64,000 nt of DNA, taken from assembly GCF_023156535.1 (NCBI RefSeq), contig NZ_JALNMH010000009.1, positions 173,633 to 237,632 of the forward strand, read 5' to 3'. This stretch comes from Pseudomarimonas salicorniae. Lineage in GTDB: Bacteria > Pseudomonadota > Gammaproteobacteria > Xanthomonadales > Xanthomonadaceae. Position numbers and translations under genes: made by a program. Shown in pieces: positions 25,957 through 34,258 of the stretch (positions are counted from its first letter, which is position 1; every line of letters begins with the position of its first letter). The notes under the pieces were generated by a model. That model saw only the letters and a list, made by a program, of their open reading frames with translations, made no database searches and was not told the origin of the DNA.

Positions 25957-26197
25957 GATGTAGTGCTCCTTTCAAGCAACAAGTGAAGTGCCGCCGGCGG
26001 ATGCCGACAGACAGGTACTGAGGTTGCTCGGAAAGCGAGTCGGATCGATGTCGCAGATCACGGGATCAACAGCATCAGGACACGTTTCACTGTGTCCCAG
26101 CAAACGCAGCGCCCGCACAGTACACCGATTTCCGTCGCAAAGCGAGCCCCGCTACCCCTTTCGTTCAGCGGCCGTCGACCCGCCGGGCCGGCGGCGC
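25957..26197 (-). promoter_or_regulatory. Long leader of the cold-shock gene
   Basis: A 241-bp stretch without a gene between the propeller gene stop and the cold-shock ATG. It holds a hairpin GGACAC-N8-GTGTCC (26078-26097) and is less GC-rich than its surroundings. Long structured leaders regulate cspA-type mRNAs by temperature; the promoter position is not clear here. Confidence 0.4.
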
Positions 26198-27301
26198 TCA
26201 GCGGATGAACTCGACCGCATGGACCGGCGGCAGGCGGGCGTCCAGGGCCGTCCAGCTGTCGCCGCCGTCCTCGCTGGTCCACAGCCCGCCGGTGGTCGAG
26301 CCCATCGCCAGCCTGCACCCGCTGTCATCCACCGCCAGCGCGTGGCGGTAGACCAGGTCGTAGGCCGGCCCCTCGGGCAGCCCCTTGCGCAGCACCTCGA
26401 AGCTCTGGCCGCCGTCGCGGGTCCTGGCCACGCAGAAGCGGGCATCGACCGGATATCGGCGCTCGTCCTTGACCGCCGGCACCAGCCAGCAGGTGTCCGG
26501 ATCCTGAGGGTGCACGGCCACGGCAAAGCCGAAGCTGGACGGCGAGGCCGTCTCGATCTCGACCCAGCTCGCGGCGCCATCATCGGAGCGGAACACCCCA
26601 TTGTGGTGCTGGATCCACAGCCGGTCCGGCGCCGCTGCGCACTGGACCATGCGATGCGGGTCCTGGATGTTGCCGTCGTAGGCACGCTCGGGGGGCATGA
26701 AGGCGGCGCGCAGGCCCTGCGCCTGGAGGATCCAGCTTGCACCGTCATCGTCGCTGCGCCAGACACCGCCGCAGGAAATGGCGACCCGCAGGCAGCGCGG
26801 CTCACGCGGATCGAGACAGATCGAATGGATGCCGGGTGCGTCGTAGCCGCCGCCGAACCACTCATTCCGCTCGCTGCGGTCCCACAGGCCGCGCATCAGC
26901 TTCCAGCTTTCGCCACCGTCGTCGGAGCGGAACAGCCCGCCGGGAAGGGTGCCGGCCCACAGCCGTCCCGGCTGGGAGGCTGCACCGGCAACGAGCGACC
27001 AGACCAGCTGCAGGGTGGCCGGCAGCGGCGGCTTGCCGTCGCCGGTGACGACCCGGTCATCAGGACCGTAGGCGGGCACGGACAGCTCGCGCCAGTGGGC
27101 CCCGGCATCCTCGGACACCTGCAGCTTGCAGCCGAAATGGCCCAGCGAAAGGGCGGCATAGCGTCGGCCGTCACGCGGATCGCTCAGCGACACACTGACG
27201 TTGTTGCCGGGAAAGTCATGCCGTGCGATGGCCCAGCCTGCGGGGCGGCGCTCAAGCTCGAACAGGCCCTTGCGGGTGGACACCAGGATGCGGTCACTCA
27301 T
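26198..27301 (-). CDS. BNR/sialidase-like beta-propeller protein
   Basis: A 367-residue protein without a signal peptide, so probably cytosolic. It contains repeated Asp-box (BNR) motifs: SEDAGAHW, SDDGGESW, SDDDGASW, SDDGAASW, TRDGGQSF and SEDGGDSW, the hallmark of sialidase/YCF48-type propellers with about six blades. Aspartate boxes are structural; no sialidase arginine triad can be assigned. It starts 2 bp after the MoaD-like gene, so the two form an operon and may act together. Function unknown. Confidence 0.78.
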   Translation of the reverse strand: MSDRILVSTRKGLFELERRPAGWAIARHDFPGNNVSVSLSDPRDGRRYAALSLGHFGCKLQVSEDAGAHWRELSVPAYGPDDRVVTGDGKPPLPATLQLVWSLVAGAASQPGRLWAGTLPGGLFRSDDGGESWKLMRGLWDRSERNEWFGGGYDAPGIHSICLDPREPRCLRVAISCGGVWRSDDDGASWILQAQGLRAAFMPPERAYDGNIQDPHRMVQCAAAPDRLWIQHHNGVFRSDDGAASWVEIETASPSSFGFAVAVHPQDPDTCWLVPAVKDERRYPVDARFCVARTRDGGQSFEVLRKGLPEGPAYDLVYRHALAVDDSGCRLAMGSTTGGLWTSEDGGDSWTALDARLPPVHAVEFIR

Positions 27302-27303
27302 GC

Positions 27304-27585
27304 TCAGCCTCCGGACAAGGCCTGGAAAACATGGATCTCGGCGTCGGCCTCGAGCGGGATGCCGAGGTCGGACTTGTCGCGCAGAGCGCGGCCGTCGACG
27401 AAAACCGCGACATGCGGCCGGACCCGACCATGCTCATCGAGCAGGTAGCCGCGCAGCGCGGGGCTGTCTGCGAAGGCCGCTTCCAGGCAGGCCTCGACGG
27501 TCGGGGCGACACAGTCGATGCGCCACTCGCCGGGCCCGCGGCCAACCCGCTGTGTGATCGAGGATGCAAGAGTGATCGAGGGCAT
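27304..27585 (-). CDS. MoaD/ThiS-like beta-grasp protein with C-terminal Gly-Gly
   Basis: A 93-residue ubiquitin-like protein. AFADSPALRGYLLDEHG, HVAVFVDGRAL and DAEIHVFQALSGG match the MoaD/ThiS fold, whose terminal Gly-Gly is adenylated and converted to a thiocarboxylate for sulfur transfer. No thi or moa gene is nearby; instead it is tightly coupled (2-bp gap) to a beta-propeller protein. It could be a dedicated sulfur carrier or a protein modifier; this is open. Confidence 0.82.
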   Translation of the reverse strand: MPSITLASSITQRVGRGPGEWRIDCVAPTVEACLEAAFADSPALRGYLLDEHGRVRPHVAVFVDGRALRDKSDLGIPLEADAEIHVFQALSGG

Positions 27586-27680
27586 GCCGGACGTCCCACA
27601 TCGGCTGCTGCACTCAACACAGCTTAGCGCAGCCGGGGCGTGGGCACCGGGCCGGCGATGCTGCGTTCACGACAAGCGGG

Positions 27681-27686
27681 TAGAAT
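27681..27686 (+). promoter_or_regulatory. Possible -10 element of the ahcY transcript
   Basis: TAGAAT, a near-consensus -10 hexamer, lies 38 bp upstream of the SAH aptamer. No good -35 match is seen at the right spacing. Confidence 0.4.
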
Positions 27687-27723
27687 GCGGGGGCTGGCCG
27701 TGCGCCGGCCCAGACCCACCCCG

Positions 27724-27793
27724 CCGAGGGGCGCTGCAAACCCGGTCGCTCCGGGACCAGGCTCGGCGAAGGTTTTCCGTGAAAACGGCGCCC
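27724..27793 (+). ncRNA. S-adenosylhomocysteine (SAH) riboswitch
   Basis: The leader of ahcY carries the SAH-aptamer layout. P1 is formed by CCGAG (27724-27728) and CTCGG (27762-27766). The conserved GCGCTGCAA follows at 27731. P2 is CCCGG / CCGGG (27741-27745, 27751-27755) with loop TCGCT, then CCAGGCTCGG. The pseudoknot pairs GGGCGC (27729-27734) with GCGCCC (27788-27793), just after AAAACG. SAH binding turns on ahcY-type genes in proteobacteria, so this is an ON switch that raises SAH hydrolase when SAH accumulates. Confidence 0.92.
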
Positions 27794-27857
27794 GTTGATT
27801 GCGATCACTCGCACGGTGCGCGGCCAGGCCCGCCGCCGATCAACCTGGAGCTTGCAA

Positions 27858-29288
27858 ATGAATGCTGTCGTGAAGGACCTTCCGAACAAGGATTTCAAGG
27901 TCGCCGATATCTCGCTGGCCGATTTCGGCCGCAAGGAAATTTCCATCGCCGAGCACGAGATGCCCGGCCTGATGTCGATCCGCAAGAAGTACGCCCCGGA
28001 ACTGCCGCTCAAGGGCGTGCGGGTGACCGGCTCGCTGCACATGACCATCCAGACCGCGGTTCTGATCGAGACCCTGAAGGATCTTGGCGCAGACGTGCGT
28101 TGGGCCTCGTGCAACATCTTCAGCACCCAGGACCACGCTGCCGCCGCGATCGCGAAGTCGGGCACGCCGGTCTTCGCCTGGAAGGGCGAGACCCTGGAGG
28201 AGTACTGGGACTGCACGCTCGACGCGCTGACCTTCCCCGGTGAGAAGGGCCCGGAGCTGGTCGTCGACGACGGCGGCGACGTCACCCTGCTGATCCACAA
28301 GGGCTACGAGCTGGAGCACGGCTCGGACTGGGTCAATACGCCCAGCGAGTCCGAGGAAGAGCAGATCATCAAGAACCTGCTCAAGCGCGTGGCCAAGGAG
28401 CGCCCGGGCTTCTGGGGCAAGGTGGTCAAGGAGTGGCGTGGCGTCTCCGAGGAGACCACCACCGGCGTGCACCGCCTCTACCAGCTGGCCCAGGCGGGCA
28501 AGCTGCTGGTCCCGGCGATCAACGTCAATGATTCGGTCACCAAGTCGAAGTTCGACAACCTCTACGGCTGTCGCGAGTCGCTGGCCGACGGCCTGAAGCG
28601 CGCGATGGACGTCATGCTGGCCGGCAAGGTCGCCGTGGTCTGCGGCTACGGCGACGTCGGCAAGGGTTCGGCGCACTCGCTGCGCGCCTACGGCTGCCGC
28701 GTCGTGGTCACCGAGATCGACCCGATCAACGCCCTGCAGGCGGCGATGGAGGGCTTCGAGGTCAACACCGTCGAGAGCACGCTTGGCCGCGGTGACATCT
28801 ACGTCACCACCACCGGCAACAAGGACGTGATCACCTTCGAGCACATGCAGCAGATGAAGGACCAGGCGATCGTCTGCAACATCGGCCACTTCGACAACGA
28901 GATCCAGGTCGAGAAGCTGCTCAAGGCCAAGGACGTGACCCGCACCAACATCAAGCCTCAGGTCGACAAGTTCACCTTCGGCAACGGCCGCGAGATCTTC
29001 CTGCTGGCCGAAGGCCGGCTGGTCAACCTCGGCTGCGCCACCGGCCACCCGAGCTTCGTGATGTCGAACAGCTTCGCCAACCAGACGCTGGCGCAGATGG
29101 ACCTGTGGGCCAACCGCGAGTTCTACGACAAGAAGGTCTACGTGCTGCCGAAGAAGCTCGACGAGGAGGTCGCCCGCCTGCATCTGGAGAAGATCGGCGT
29201 CAAGCTGACCCGCCTCACCGATGCCCAGGCGAACTACCTCGGCGTGCCGGTCGATGGCCCCTACAAGCCCGACCACTACCGCTACTGA
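27858..29288 (+). CDS. ahcY: S-adenosylhomocysteine hydrolase
   Basis: A 476-residue NAD-dependent cytosolic enzyme that splits SAH into adenosine and homocysteine, clearing the inhibitor of methyltransferases. Visible: [18 protein letters not shown], the NAD-binding [30 protein letters not shown], and the C-terminal KPDHYRY whose lysine and tyrosine complete the cofactor site. The ATG at 27858 has GGAG at 27847-27850. Upstream is an SAH riboswitch and downstream a strong terminator; monocistronic. Confidence 0.98.
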   Translation: MNAVVKDLPNKDFKVADISLADFGRKEISIAEHEMPGLMSIRKKYAPELPLKGVRVTGSLHMTIQTAVLIETLKDLGADVRWASCNIFSTQDHAAAAIAKSGTPVFAWKGETLEEYWDCTLDALTFPGEKGPELVVDDGGDVTLLIHKGYELEHGSDWVNTPSESEEEQIIKNLLKRVAKERPGFWGKVVKEWRGVSEETTTGVHRLYQLAQAGKLLVPAINVNDSVTKSKFDNLYGCRESLADGLKRAMDVMLAGKVAVVCGYGDVGKGSAHSLRAYGCRVVVTEIDPINALQAAMEGFEVNTVESTLGRGDIYVTTTGNKDVITFEHMQQMKDQAIVCNIGHFDNEIQVEKLLKAKDVTRTNIKPQVDKFTFGNGREIFLLAEGRLVNLGCATGHPSFVMSNSFANQTLAQMDLWANREFYDKKVYVLPKKLDEEVARLHLEKIGVKLTRLTDAQANYLGVPVDGPYKPDHYRY

Positions 29289-29312
29289 TCGCCCAGCGGC
29301 GACGGAAGCTCC

Positions 29313-29343
29313 AACGGGCGCCTTCGGGCGCCCGTTTCGTTTG
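29313..29343 (+). terminator. Rho-independent terminator of ahcY
   Basis: Stem AACGGGCGCC-TTC-GGGCGCCCGTT followed by TCGTTT, 24 bp after the ahcY stop. Confidence 0.88.
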
Positions 29344-29378
29344 CCAAGCCGGCAGCCGGTCGGCGACGATGCCGGGCG

Positions 29379-30491
29379 ATGAATCCGCGCGCCCGCCCCG
29401 ACCGAAGCCTGCCCTTCCCGCCCCCGGAAGCCTGCGCGCTGGACGCCGACCCGCGTTTCCTGGCCCTGCTCGAACGCCTCCCCGACCCCACCCTGCTGCT
29501 CGACGGCGAAACCGTTCGTTATGCGAATCCGGCGGCCCGCTCTCAGGCTGGCCTGCCGGCGGATGATCCGCACCCGGAGCTTCAGCTCGATGCGCTGTTC
29601 GACGGCGCCTCGGCGCAGCGTGTACGCCAGGCACTCGACAACGGCAGCAAGGGCGATGGCTGGACCGCCCTTGACCGGCTGCGCCTGCGTCGGCTGGACG
29701 AGACCTGGATCAGCCGCGACGGTGAACTTGTGGCAATCCCGGGGGCCTCGGGACCCGCGCTCATGACGCTGCGGGCTGCGGTTGCAGAGCAGAGCGCCCC
29801 GGTGGTCGCCGCCGCACGCCGCGCCCTCGCCGAGTCTTCGCTTCGCGCCGTGGAAGCACAGGAGCGCGAACGGGCAAGGCTTTCCCGTGAGTTGCACGAC
29901 CAGATCGGCCAGTCGCTGAGCGCGGCAGCGCTGCGCCTGAGCCTGCTCCTGCAGCGCCACGCGATTCCGGACGATGATCCCCAGGCGATGGCACTGTCGA
30001 GCATCCTCGATGACGTGCTGCAGCAGACCCGGTCGCTGTCGCTGCAGCTGAGGCCCCCGCAGCTCGACGACTTCGGCCTGGCCAGCGCGCTGCGCTCCCT
30101 GCTGCAGCGGCTGTTCGCCGACACCGGCATCCACTACGACATCGAGATCGAGGGCAGCCGCGATATGCCGGCCAACCGCGTGTCGGTGGCCGCCTACCGG
30201 ATCATCCAGGAATGCCTGACCAACGTGCTGCGCCACGCCCGCGCGGCGGCGCTGCGCGTCGAACTGCGCGCGGACAGCATTGGGCTGGTCCTGACCGTGG
30301 TCGACGACGGGGCCGGCTTCGACGCCGAACGCGTCGACAGCGAACGGCTGGGCCTGCGCGGCATGCGCGAACGGGCCGAGGCGCTGGGCGGCCAGCTGGT
30401 GGTGCATTCGCGCGCCGGCATCGGCACCCGGGTGCGCGCCTTCCTGCCCTGGTCGCCTCTGCACGCCGCTAGCCAGACCGAACGGGCCTGA
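29379..30491 (+). CDS. Soluble histidine kinase with PAS-like domain (HisKA_3)
   Basis: A 370-residue kinase lacking transmembrane helices. Residues 25-125 resemble a PAS sensor (LLERLPDPTLLLDGETVRYA). A coiled linker leads to RLSRELHDQIGQSLSAAALR with H173, followed by LRPPQLDDFGLASALR and an ATPase domain (RIIQECLTNVLRHA, VVDDGAGFD, GLRGMRERAEALGG). It pairs with the response regulator 114 bp downstream. It is a second NarX-type kinase close to the one at 24243. Confidence 0.88.
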   Translation: MNPRARPDRSLPFPPPEACALDADPRFLALLERLPDPTLLLDGETVRYANPAARSQAGLPADDPHPELQLDALFDGASAQRVRQALDNGSKGDGWTALDRLRLRRLDETWISRDGELVAIPGASGPALMTLRAAVAEQSAPVVAAARRALAESSLRAVEAQERERARLSRELHDQIGQSLSAAALRLSLLLQRHAIPDDDPQAMALSSILDDVLQQTRSLSLQLRPPQLDDFGLASALRSLLQRLFADTGIHYDIEIEGSRDMPANRVSVAAYRIIQECLTNVLRHARAAALRVELRADSIGLVLTVVDDGAGFDAERVDSERLGLRGMRERAEALGGQLVVHSRAGIGTRVRAFLPWSPLHAASQTERA

Positions 30492-30605
30492 TCCCTGTGG
30501 TCGCCGTCCGACCGGTCGGCGGCTCGCGGGTTTAATCCGAGCCCAGCGCGCGACCGTCGCGTTACTTTCGGGTTAAGCTTGTCTCTGGATCGAGGGAGGG
30601 ACATC

Positions 30606-31253
30606 GTGGAGAACGCTCCTGTACGCGTGGTGCTGGCAGACGACCATGTGCTTGTCCGTTCAGGCCTTCGCGCCCTGGTCGAACAGGTGCCGGGCTACGA
30701 AGTGGTTGGCGAGGCAGGAGACGGCGAAGCGCTGTTGGAGGCCGTCGAGGCCCACCACCCGGATCTGGCCATTGTCGACATCCAGATGCCTCATCTGGGC
30801 GGCATCGATGCCCTCGACCGGATCAAGCGCGGCGACTCGCCCCCCAAGGTGCTGATCCTCTCCATGCACAGTGCCGACGACTACGTACTTCGCGCGATGC
30901 GCTCCGGTGCCGACGGCTATCTGCTCAAGGATGCCGCCGCCTCGGAACTGGGCCGCGCGCTCGCCGCCCTGCAGCGGGGAGAACGCTACCTCAGCCCCAA
31001 GGTCTCGGAGACGCTGGCCAACGTCAGCCACCGGCTGGACGAAGCACCGCCCTCACTGTCTCCACGCCAGCGCGAGGTGCTGCGGCTGATCGCACGCGGA
31101 CGGGCCACCAAGGAAATCGCCTTCGAGCTGGGCCTCTCGCCGAAGACTGTCGAGTCGCACCGCGCACAGATCATGGAGCGGCTCGGGATCCGCGACATCG
31201 CCGGCCTGGTGCGCTACGCGCTGCGCAATGGGCTGATCCATGACGACGACTGA
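30606..31253 (+). CDS. LuxR/NarL-family response regulator
   Basis: A 215-residue regulator: receiver with LADDHVLVRSG, phospho-acceptor D58 in AIVDIQMPHLGG and conserved K in YLLKDAA, then LuxR helix-turn-helix (LSPRQREVLRLIARG, ATKEIAFELGLSPKTVESH). The start is a GTG with a strong GAGGGAGGG ribosome site just upstream; an upstream TTG in the same frame is less likely. The 114-bp gap from the kinase may hold a separate promoter. Confidence 0.9.
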   Translation: MENAPVRVVLADDHVLVRSGLRALVEQVPGYEVVGEAGDGEALLEAVEAHHPDLAIVDIQMPHLGGIDALDRIKRGDSPPKVLILSMHSADDYVLRAMRSGADGYLLKDAAASELGRALAALQRGERYLSPKVSETLANVSHRLDEAPPSLSPRQREVLRLIARGRATKEIAFELGLSPKTVESHRAQIMERLGIRDIAGLVRYALRNGLIHDDD

Positions 31254-31323
31254 GCCTGCCCCCGGCGCGGCGCAGCAGCGCCCTCCCGTCCCGCCTTCGC
31301 GCTGAGCATCCACGCCGCTTCGC

Positions 31324-32076
31324 ATGTCGGCAGAGAAGACCGTCATCCCACCGGCAGCAAGACCCGGTCCTACCCGCTGGTGCTACGACAGCCGGCTTGG
31401 ACTGACCCTGTCCGAGGCTGCGAGAGGCTGGTTCGAGCTGTCCGAGTACCGAGCCGAACAGTGGAAGCAGTGCCTTCTGCCGCGCCTTGCCGCCGCGGAC
31501 CGCACACGCTTGATCGACGCCTTGCTGCGCGGCCTGGATGGCGAGCCGATCGACGTCCAGGTGGCGACCCAGGACAGCTCCATTCCCCGGATCGTGCGCT
31601 GGATCGCCGACGGCAGCAGTGATCTCGTTCGCCTCGAAGGCATGCTGCTGGACGTCAGCCGCGATGCCCGGGAGATCGACGCGCTGATGGAACTGGCCGG
31701 CCTGCAGCGCAGCTTCATCGACGCCCTGCCCTGGCCAGCCTGCGCCTATGACGAAAGCGGAGACGTGCTGCTGGCCAACCGGCTGTGGCGACGCTGCGCC
31801 GACTGCACGATCGGCATCGGTCAGACCGAGATTCCCCTGCCGGCACTGCCGGAATGGATCTGCCGTCACCGCGGCGACTTCGATGTCGGCGCCACCGGCG
31901 AACGCCACCTATCGGTCCTGCTGCGCAGCAGCGAGGGTAGCGAGCAGCCCGCGCGCATCCATCGCACAGCACTCCGCCAGGGCGGCATGCCGCTCAACGT
32001 GCTCAGCCTTGAGTCCCGCCCGGTGCCGGGCGCGGAGCCCGGAGATCAGGACGAGGCGGTCTCGCGGGGGCGCTGA
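31324..32076 (+). CDS. PAS-like protein of unknown function
   Basis: A 250-residue soluble protein not recognised by family. Residues about 133-165 (QRSFIDALPWPACAYDESG, then LLANRLWRRC) have the typical opening of a PAS domain, and an earlier section (85-125) may be a partial PAS fold (IVRWIADGSSDLVRLEGMLL). No output domain is present. It lies 70 bp after the LuxR regulator on the same strand, so it could modulate that two-component pair. Its last 31 bases overlap the 3' end of tatC, which is read in the opposite direction. Confidence 0.55.
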   Translation: MSAEKTVIPPAARPGPTRWCYDSRLGLTLSEAARGWFELSEYRAEQWKQCLLPRLAAADRTRLIDALLRGLDGEPIDVQVATQDSSIPRIVRWIADGSSDLVRLEGMLLDVSRDAREIDALMELAGLQRSFIDALPWPACAYDESGDVLLANRLWRRCADCTIGIGQTEIPLPALPEWICRHRGDFDVGATGERHLSVLLRSSEGSEQPARIHRTALRQGGMPLNVLSLESRPVPGAEPGDQDEAVSRGR

Positions 32077-32792
32077 CCCAGCCAGCGCGCGGCGATCAGC
32101 CCGCACTCGTAGAGCAGGCACATCGGGATGGCCAGCAGCAATTGGGAGACGACGTCGGGCGGGGTCAGCACGGCGGCGATGACGAACGCGCCGACGATCA
32201 CGTACGGCCGCGCTTCGCGCAGCTGCGCATCATCGACCCAGCCCAGCGTGCGCAGGATGACCACCGCCACCGGCACCTCGAAACAGAAGCCGAAGGCGAG
32301 AAAGATGACCAGGACGAAGTCGAGGTAGCGGTTGATGTCGGTCATCATCGCCACGCCCTCCGGCGTCATCGCCGACAGGAAGCCGAAGACGGTCGGCAGG
32401 ACGAAGAACCAGGCGAAGGCGCAGCCCGAGTAGAACAGCAGCGACGCGGAATAGAGCAGTGGCCGGGCCAGGCGCTGCTCGTGCTGGTACAGGCCGGGAG
32501 CCACGAATGCCCACAGCTGGTAAAGCACGATCGGCATCGACACCATCACGGCGACGACGAAGGTCAGCTTCAGTGGTGCGAAGAACGGGCTCGCCACGTC
32601 GATCGCGATCAGCTGCCCGCCTTCCGGCAGCACGGCAAGCAGCGGCTCGGCGATCTGCCGATACAGCCATTGGGCGAAGGGCAGCAAGGCAAGGAACACC
32701 AGCATCACCGCCACCACGGCGCGCAGCAGGCGCGAACGCAATTCCACCAGATGGCTGATGAAGCTGTCCTCGCGCTGATCTTCGGCACTCAT
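32046..32792 (-). CDS. tatC: Sec-independent (Tat) translocase subunit TatC
   Basis: A 248-residue inner-membrane protein with six transmembrane helices, the receptor that recognises twin-arginine signal peptides. The N-terminal SFISHLVELRSRLLRAV and the FAPLKL region followed by LYQLWAFVAPGLYQHE are conserved TatC features. It overlaps tatB by 4 bp (ATGA). Its 3' end overlaps the convergent PAS-like gene by 31 bp. Confidence 0.97.
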   Translation of the reverse strand: MSAEDQREDSFISHLVELRSRLLRAVVAVMLVFLALLPFAQWLYRQIAEPLLAVLPEGGQLIAIDVASPFFAPLKLTFVVAVMVSMPIVLYQLWAFVAPGLYQHEQRLARPLLYSASLLFYSGCAFAWFFVLPTVFGFLSAMTPEGVAMMTDINRYLDFVLVIFLAFGFCFEVPVAVVILRTLGWVDDAQLREARPYVIVGAFVIAAVLTPPDVVSQLLLAIPMCLLYECGLIAARWLGQRPRETASS

Positions 32793-33208
32793 GCGGCGGG
32801 CGATCCGGGCTTGTTCGATATGGAGTCGGCGGCGACGGCTTCGGTGCCGGCCGGTTCAGCGCTCGCCTGGACTGACTCTTCTGCCGGCGCATCCAGCCGG
32901 CGCAAGGCCTCCCCGGATTGACGCAGCTCCTCACTGGCCGCGGCCCCGGCCGCCGCCAGCTCGCGACCTCCATCGCTCAGCGCCTTGCGCGCATCGGCCA
33001 ATTCGGCCCGGGTCGCTGCCAATGAACGCTTGAGCTCCTCGTCCGCGAACTCGCGCTCCAGCTCGGCACGCATCGAATACCAGGAGGCACGCGCCTTGCG
33101 CATCCAGAGCCCCACGGTGCGGGCAGCCTTGGGCAGCCGCTCGGGTCCCAGCACCAGCAGGGCCACGGTCCCGATCAGGAGCAGCTCGAAGAATCCGATG
33201 TCGAACAC
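32789..33208 (-). CDS. tatB: Tat translocase subunit TatB
   Basis: A 139-residue protein with one N-terminal membrane helix (MFDIGFFELLLIGTVALLVL) followed by GPERLP, the TatB signature, an amphipathic helix, and a charged Ala-rich tail. It forms the signal-peptide receptor with TatC. Fifteen bases separate it from tatA. Confidence 0.95.
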   Translation of the reverse strand: MFDIGFFELLLIGTVALLVLGPERLPKAARTVGLWMRKARASWYSMRAELEREFADEELKRSLAATRAELADARKALSDGGRELAAAGAAASEELRQSGEALRRLDAPAEESVQASAEPAGTEAVAADSISNKPGSPAA

Positions 33209-33223
33209 GGGGCGGCGCCCTGC

Positions 33224-33442
33224 TTACTTGCTGGCGGACTTCTGCTGGTCGGCTGACTTGGCTTCGGTGGAGGAGGACTCGAGTTTGCCCTGCTGCTCGT
33301 CCTGGCCTTCGTTCAGACCCTTCTTGAAACTGCGGATCGCGGCGCCGAGATCACCGCCCGCGTTGCGCAGCTTCTTGGTCCCGAACAGCAGCACGATCAC
33401 GAGAAGGACGACGATCCAGTGCCAGATGCTGAAAGTACCCAT
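33224..33442 (-). CDS. tatA: Tat translocase subunit TatA
   Basis: A 72-residue protein: one transmembrane helix ([16 protein letters not shown]), the FGTKKLR hinge, an amphipathic helix ([15 protein letters not shown]), and a polar tail. It polymerises into the protein-conducting part of the Tat system. First gene of tatABC. Confidence 0.97.
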   Translation of the reverse strand: MGTFSIWHWIVVLLVIVLLFGTKKLRNAGGDLGAAIRSFKKGLNEGQDEQQGKLESSSTEAKSADQQKSASK

Positions 33443-33472
33443 GGAGAACAGGTTCCTGCTTTAGAGTCGACC

Positions 33473-33478
33473 ATCATA
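33473..33478 (-). promoter_or_regulatory. Possible -10 element of tatABC
   Basis: On the minus strand TATGAT lies 31 bp upstream of the tatA ATG; the -35 region is a poor match. It sits between tatA and the end of the SYLF gene, so if tatABC has its own promoter it must be here. Confidence 0.35.
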
Positions 33479-33510
33479 CGCTCCGGCGCATGACCGGCAC
33501 GTGGCGGAAG

Positions 33511-34179
33511 TCAGCGTGCCGAGTGTTCCTCGAGCCGGTCGCGGAAGTCGATGATCGGCGCCGGGGCACCGTCGATCCGCCCTTCGAAGATCGCCCGGGG
33601 GGTGGTGTTGCGACCATAGACGGCCTGGTTGGCGCGGTGATCGATGGCGATCACCGCCCCGTCGAGGGCGACGCCAGCGAACAGGCCCCGGGCGCGCGAG
33701 TAGGAATAGATCTCCGCCTTGAGCTGACCGTCGGTCGAAGCGTTGGCGGTGCGGCCGACCGGACCCGCCGCCACCGAGGCGTCCGCGCCCAGGGTGAACT
33801 TGCCATTGACGATCGAGTCGACGCCGCGCTGCGAGGAGAACACCAGGACCACGTCGGTGGCCTGCACGCCGGCCTGGAAGCCGACGCTGGCGCCGGTCAG
33901 CTTGAGGTAGCTGGGATTGCTCCAGGTGCCATCCGAGGTCTTGATCGAGATCAGCCCCTTGCCGGCTCGCCCGCCGACCACGAAGCCGGCCTTGACCACG
34001 TTGGGGATCACGGCAATGGCGTGCGCATCGCGCAGCAGACGCCCGGGAATCGCCTGGTCCGGCGCGCGCATGATCTCGTCGATGACGGTCACCGCGTCAC
34101 GAGCGCGGTCATCCTCCCTCTCGCCCGCGAACAGCGGCAGCGAAACGAGGCACAGCAGCAGGACGGAAATCGGCTTCAT
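33511..34179 (-). CDS. Exported SYLF-domain protein
   Basis: A 222-residue protein with a signal peptide (MKPISVLLLCLVSLPLFAGE). The mature part is a SYLF (YSC84-like) domain, which binds lipids: LRDAHAIAVIPNVVKAGFVV, GGRAGKGLISIK, GASVGFQAGVQATDVVLVF and SRARGLFAGVALDGAVIAID. Likely periplasmic or outer-membrane associated. The ATG at 34179 has AAGGAA upstream and starts the signal peptide; the open frame extends 21 codons further without support. Confidence 0.88.
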   Translation of the reverse strand: MKPISVLLLCLVSLPLFAGEREDDRARDAVTVIDEIMRAPDQAIPGRLLRDAHAIAVIPNVVKAGFVVGGRAGKGLISIKTSDGTWSNPSYLKLTGASVGFQAGVQATDVVLVFSSQRGVDSIVNGKFTLGADASVAAGPVGRTANASTDGQLKAEIYSYSRARGLFAGVALDGAVIAIDHRANQAVYGRNTTPRAIFEGRIDGAPAPIIDFRDRLEEHSAR

Positions 34180-34258
34180 GGGATTCCTTGGAGCAATGCG
34201 CGTGGAGACTGGCGCGAAGTGTCGCGCAGCCGCGGTGAACACCGGCTAAGGCAGGCTG

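Noticed and set aside
27840..30464. Long open frame on the minus strand opposite ahcY and the histidine kinase
   Set aside because: Crosses a riboswitch-controlled gene and its terminator; no motif.
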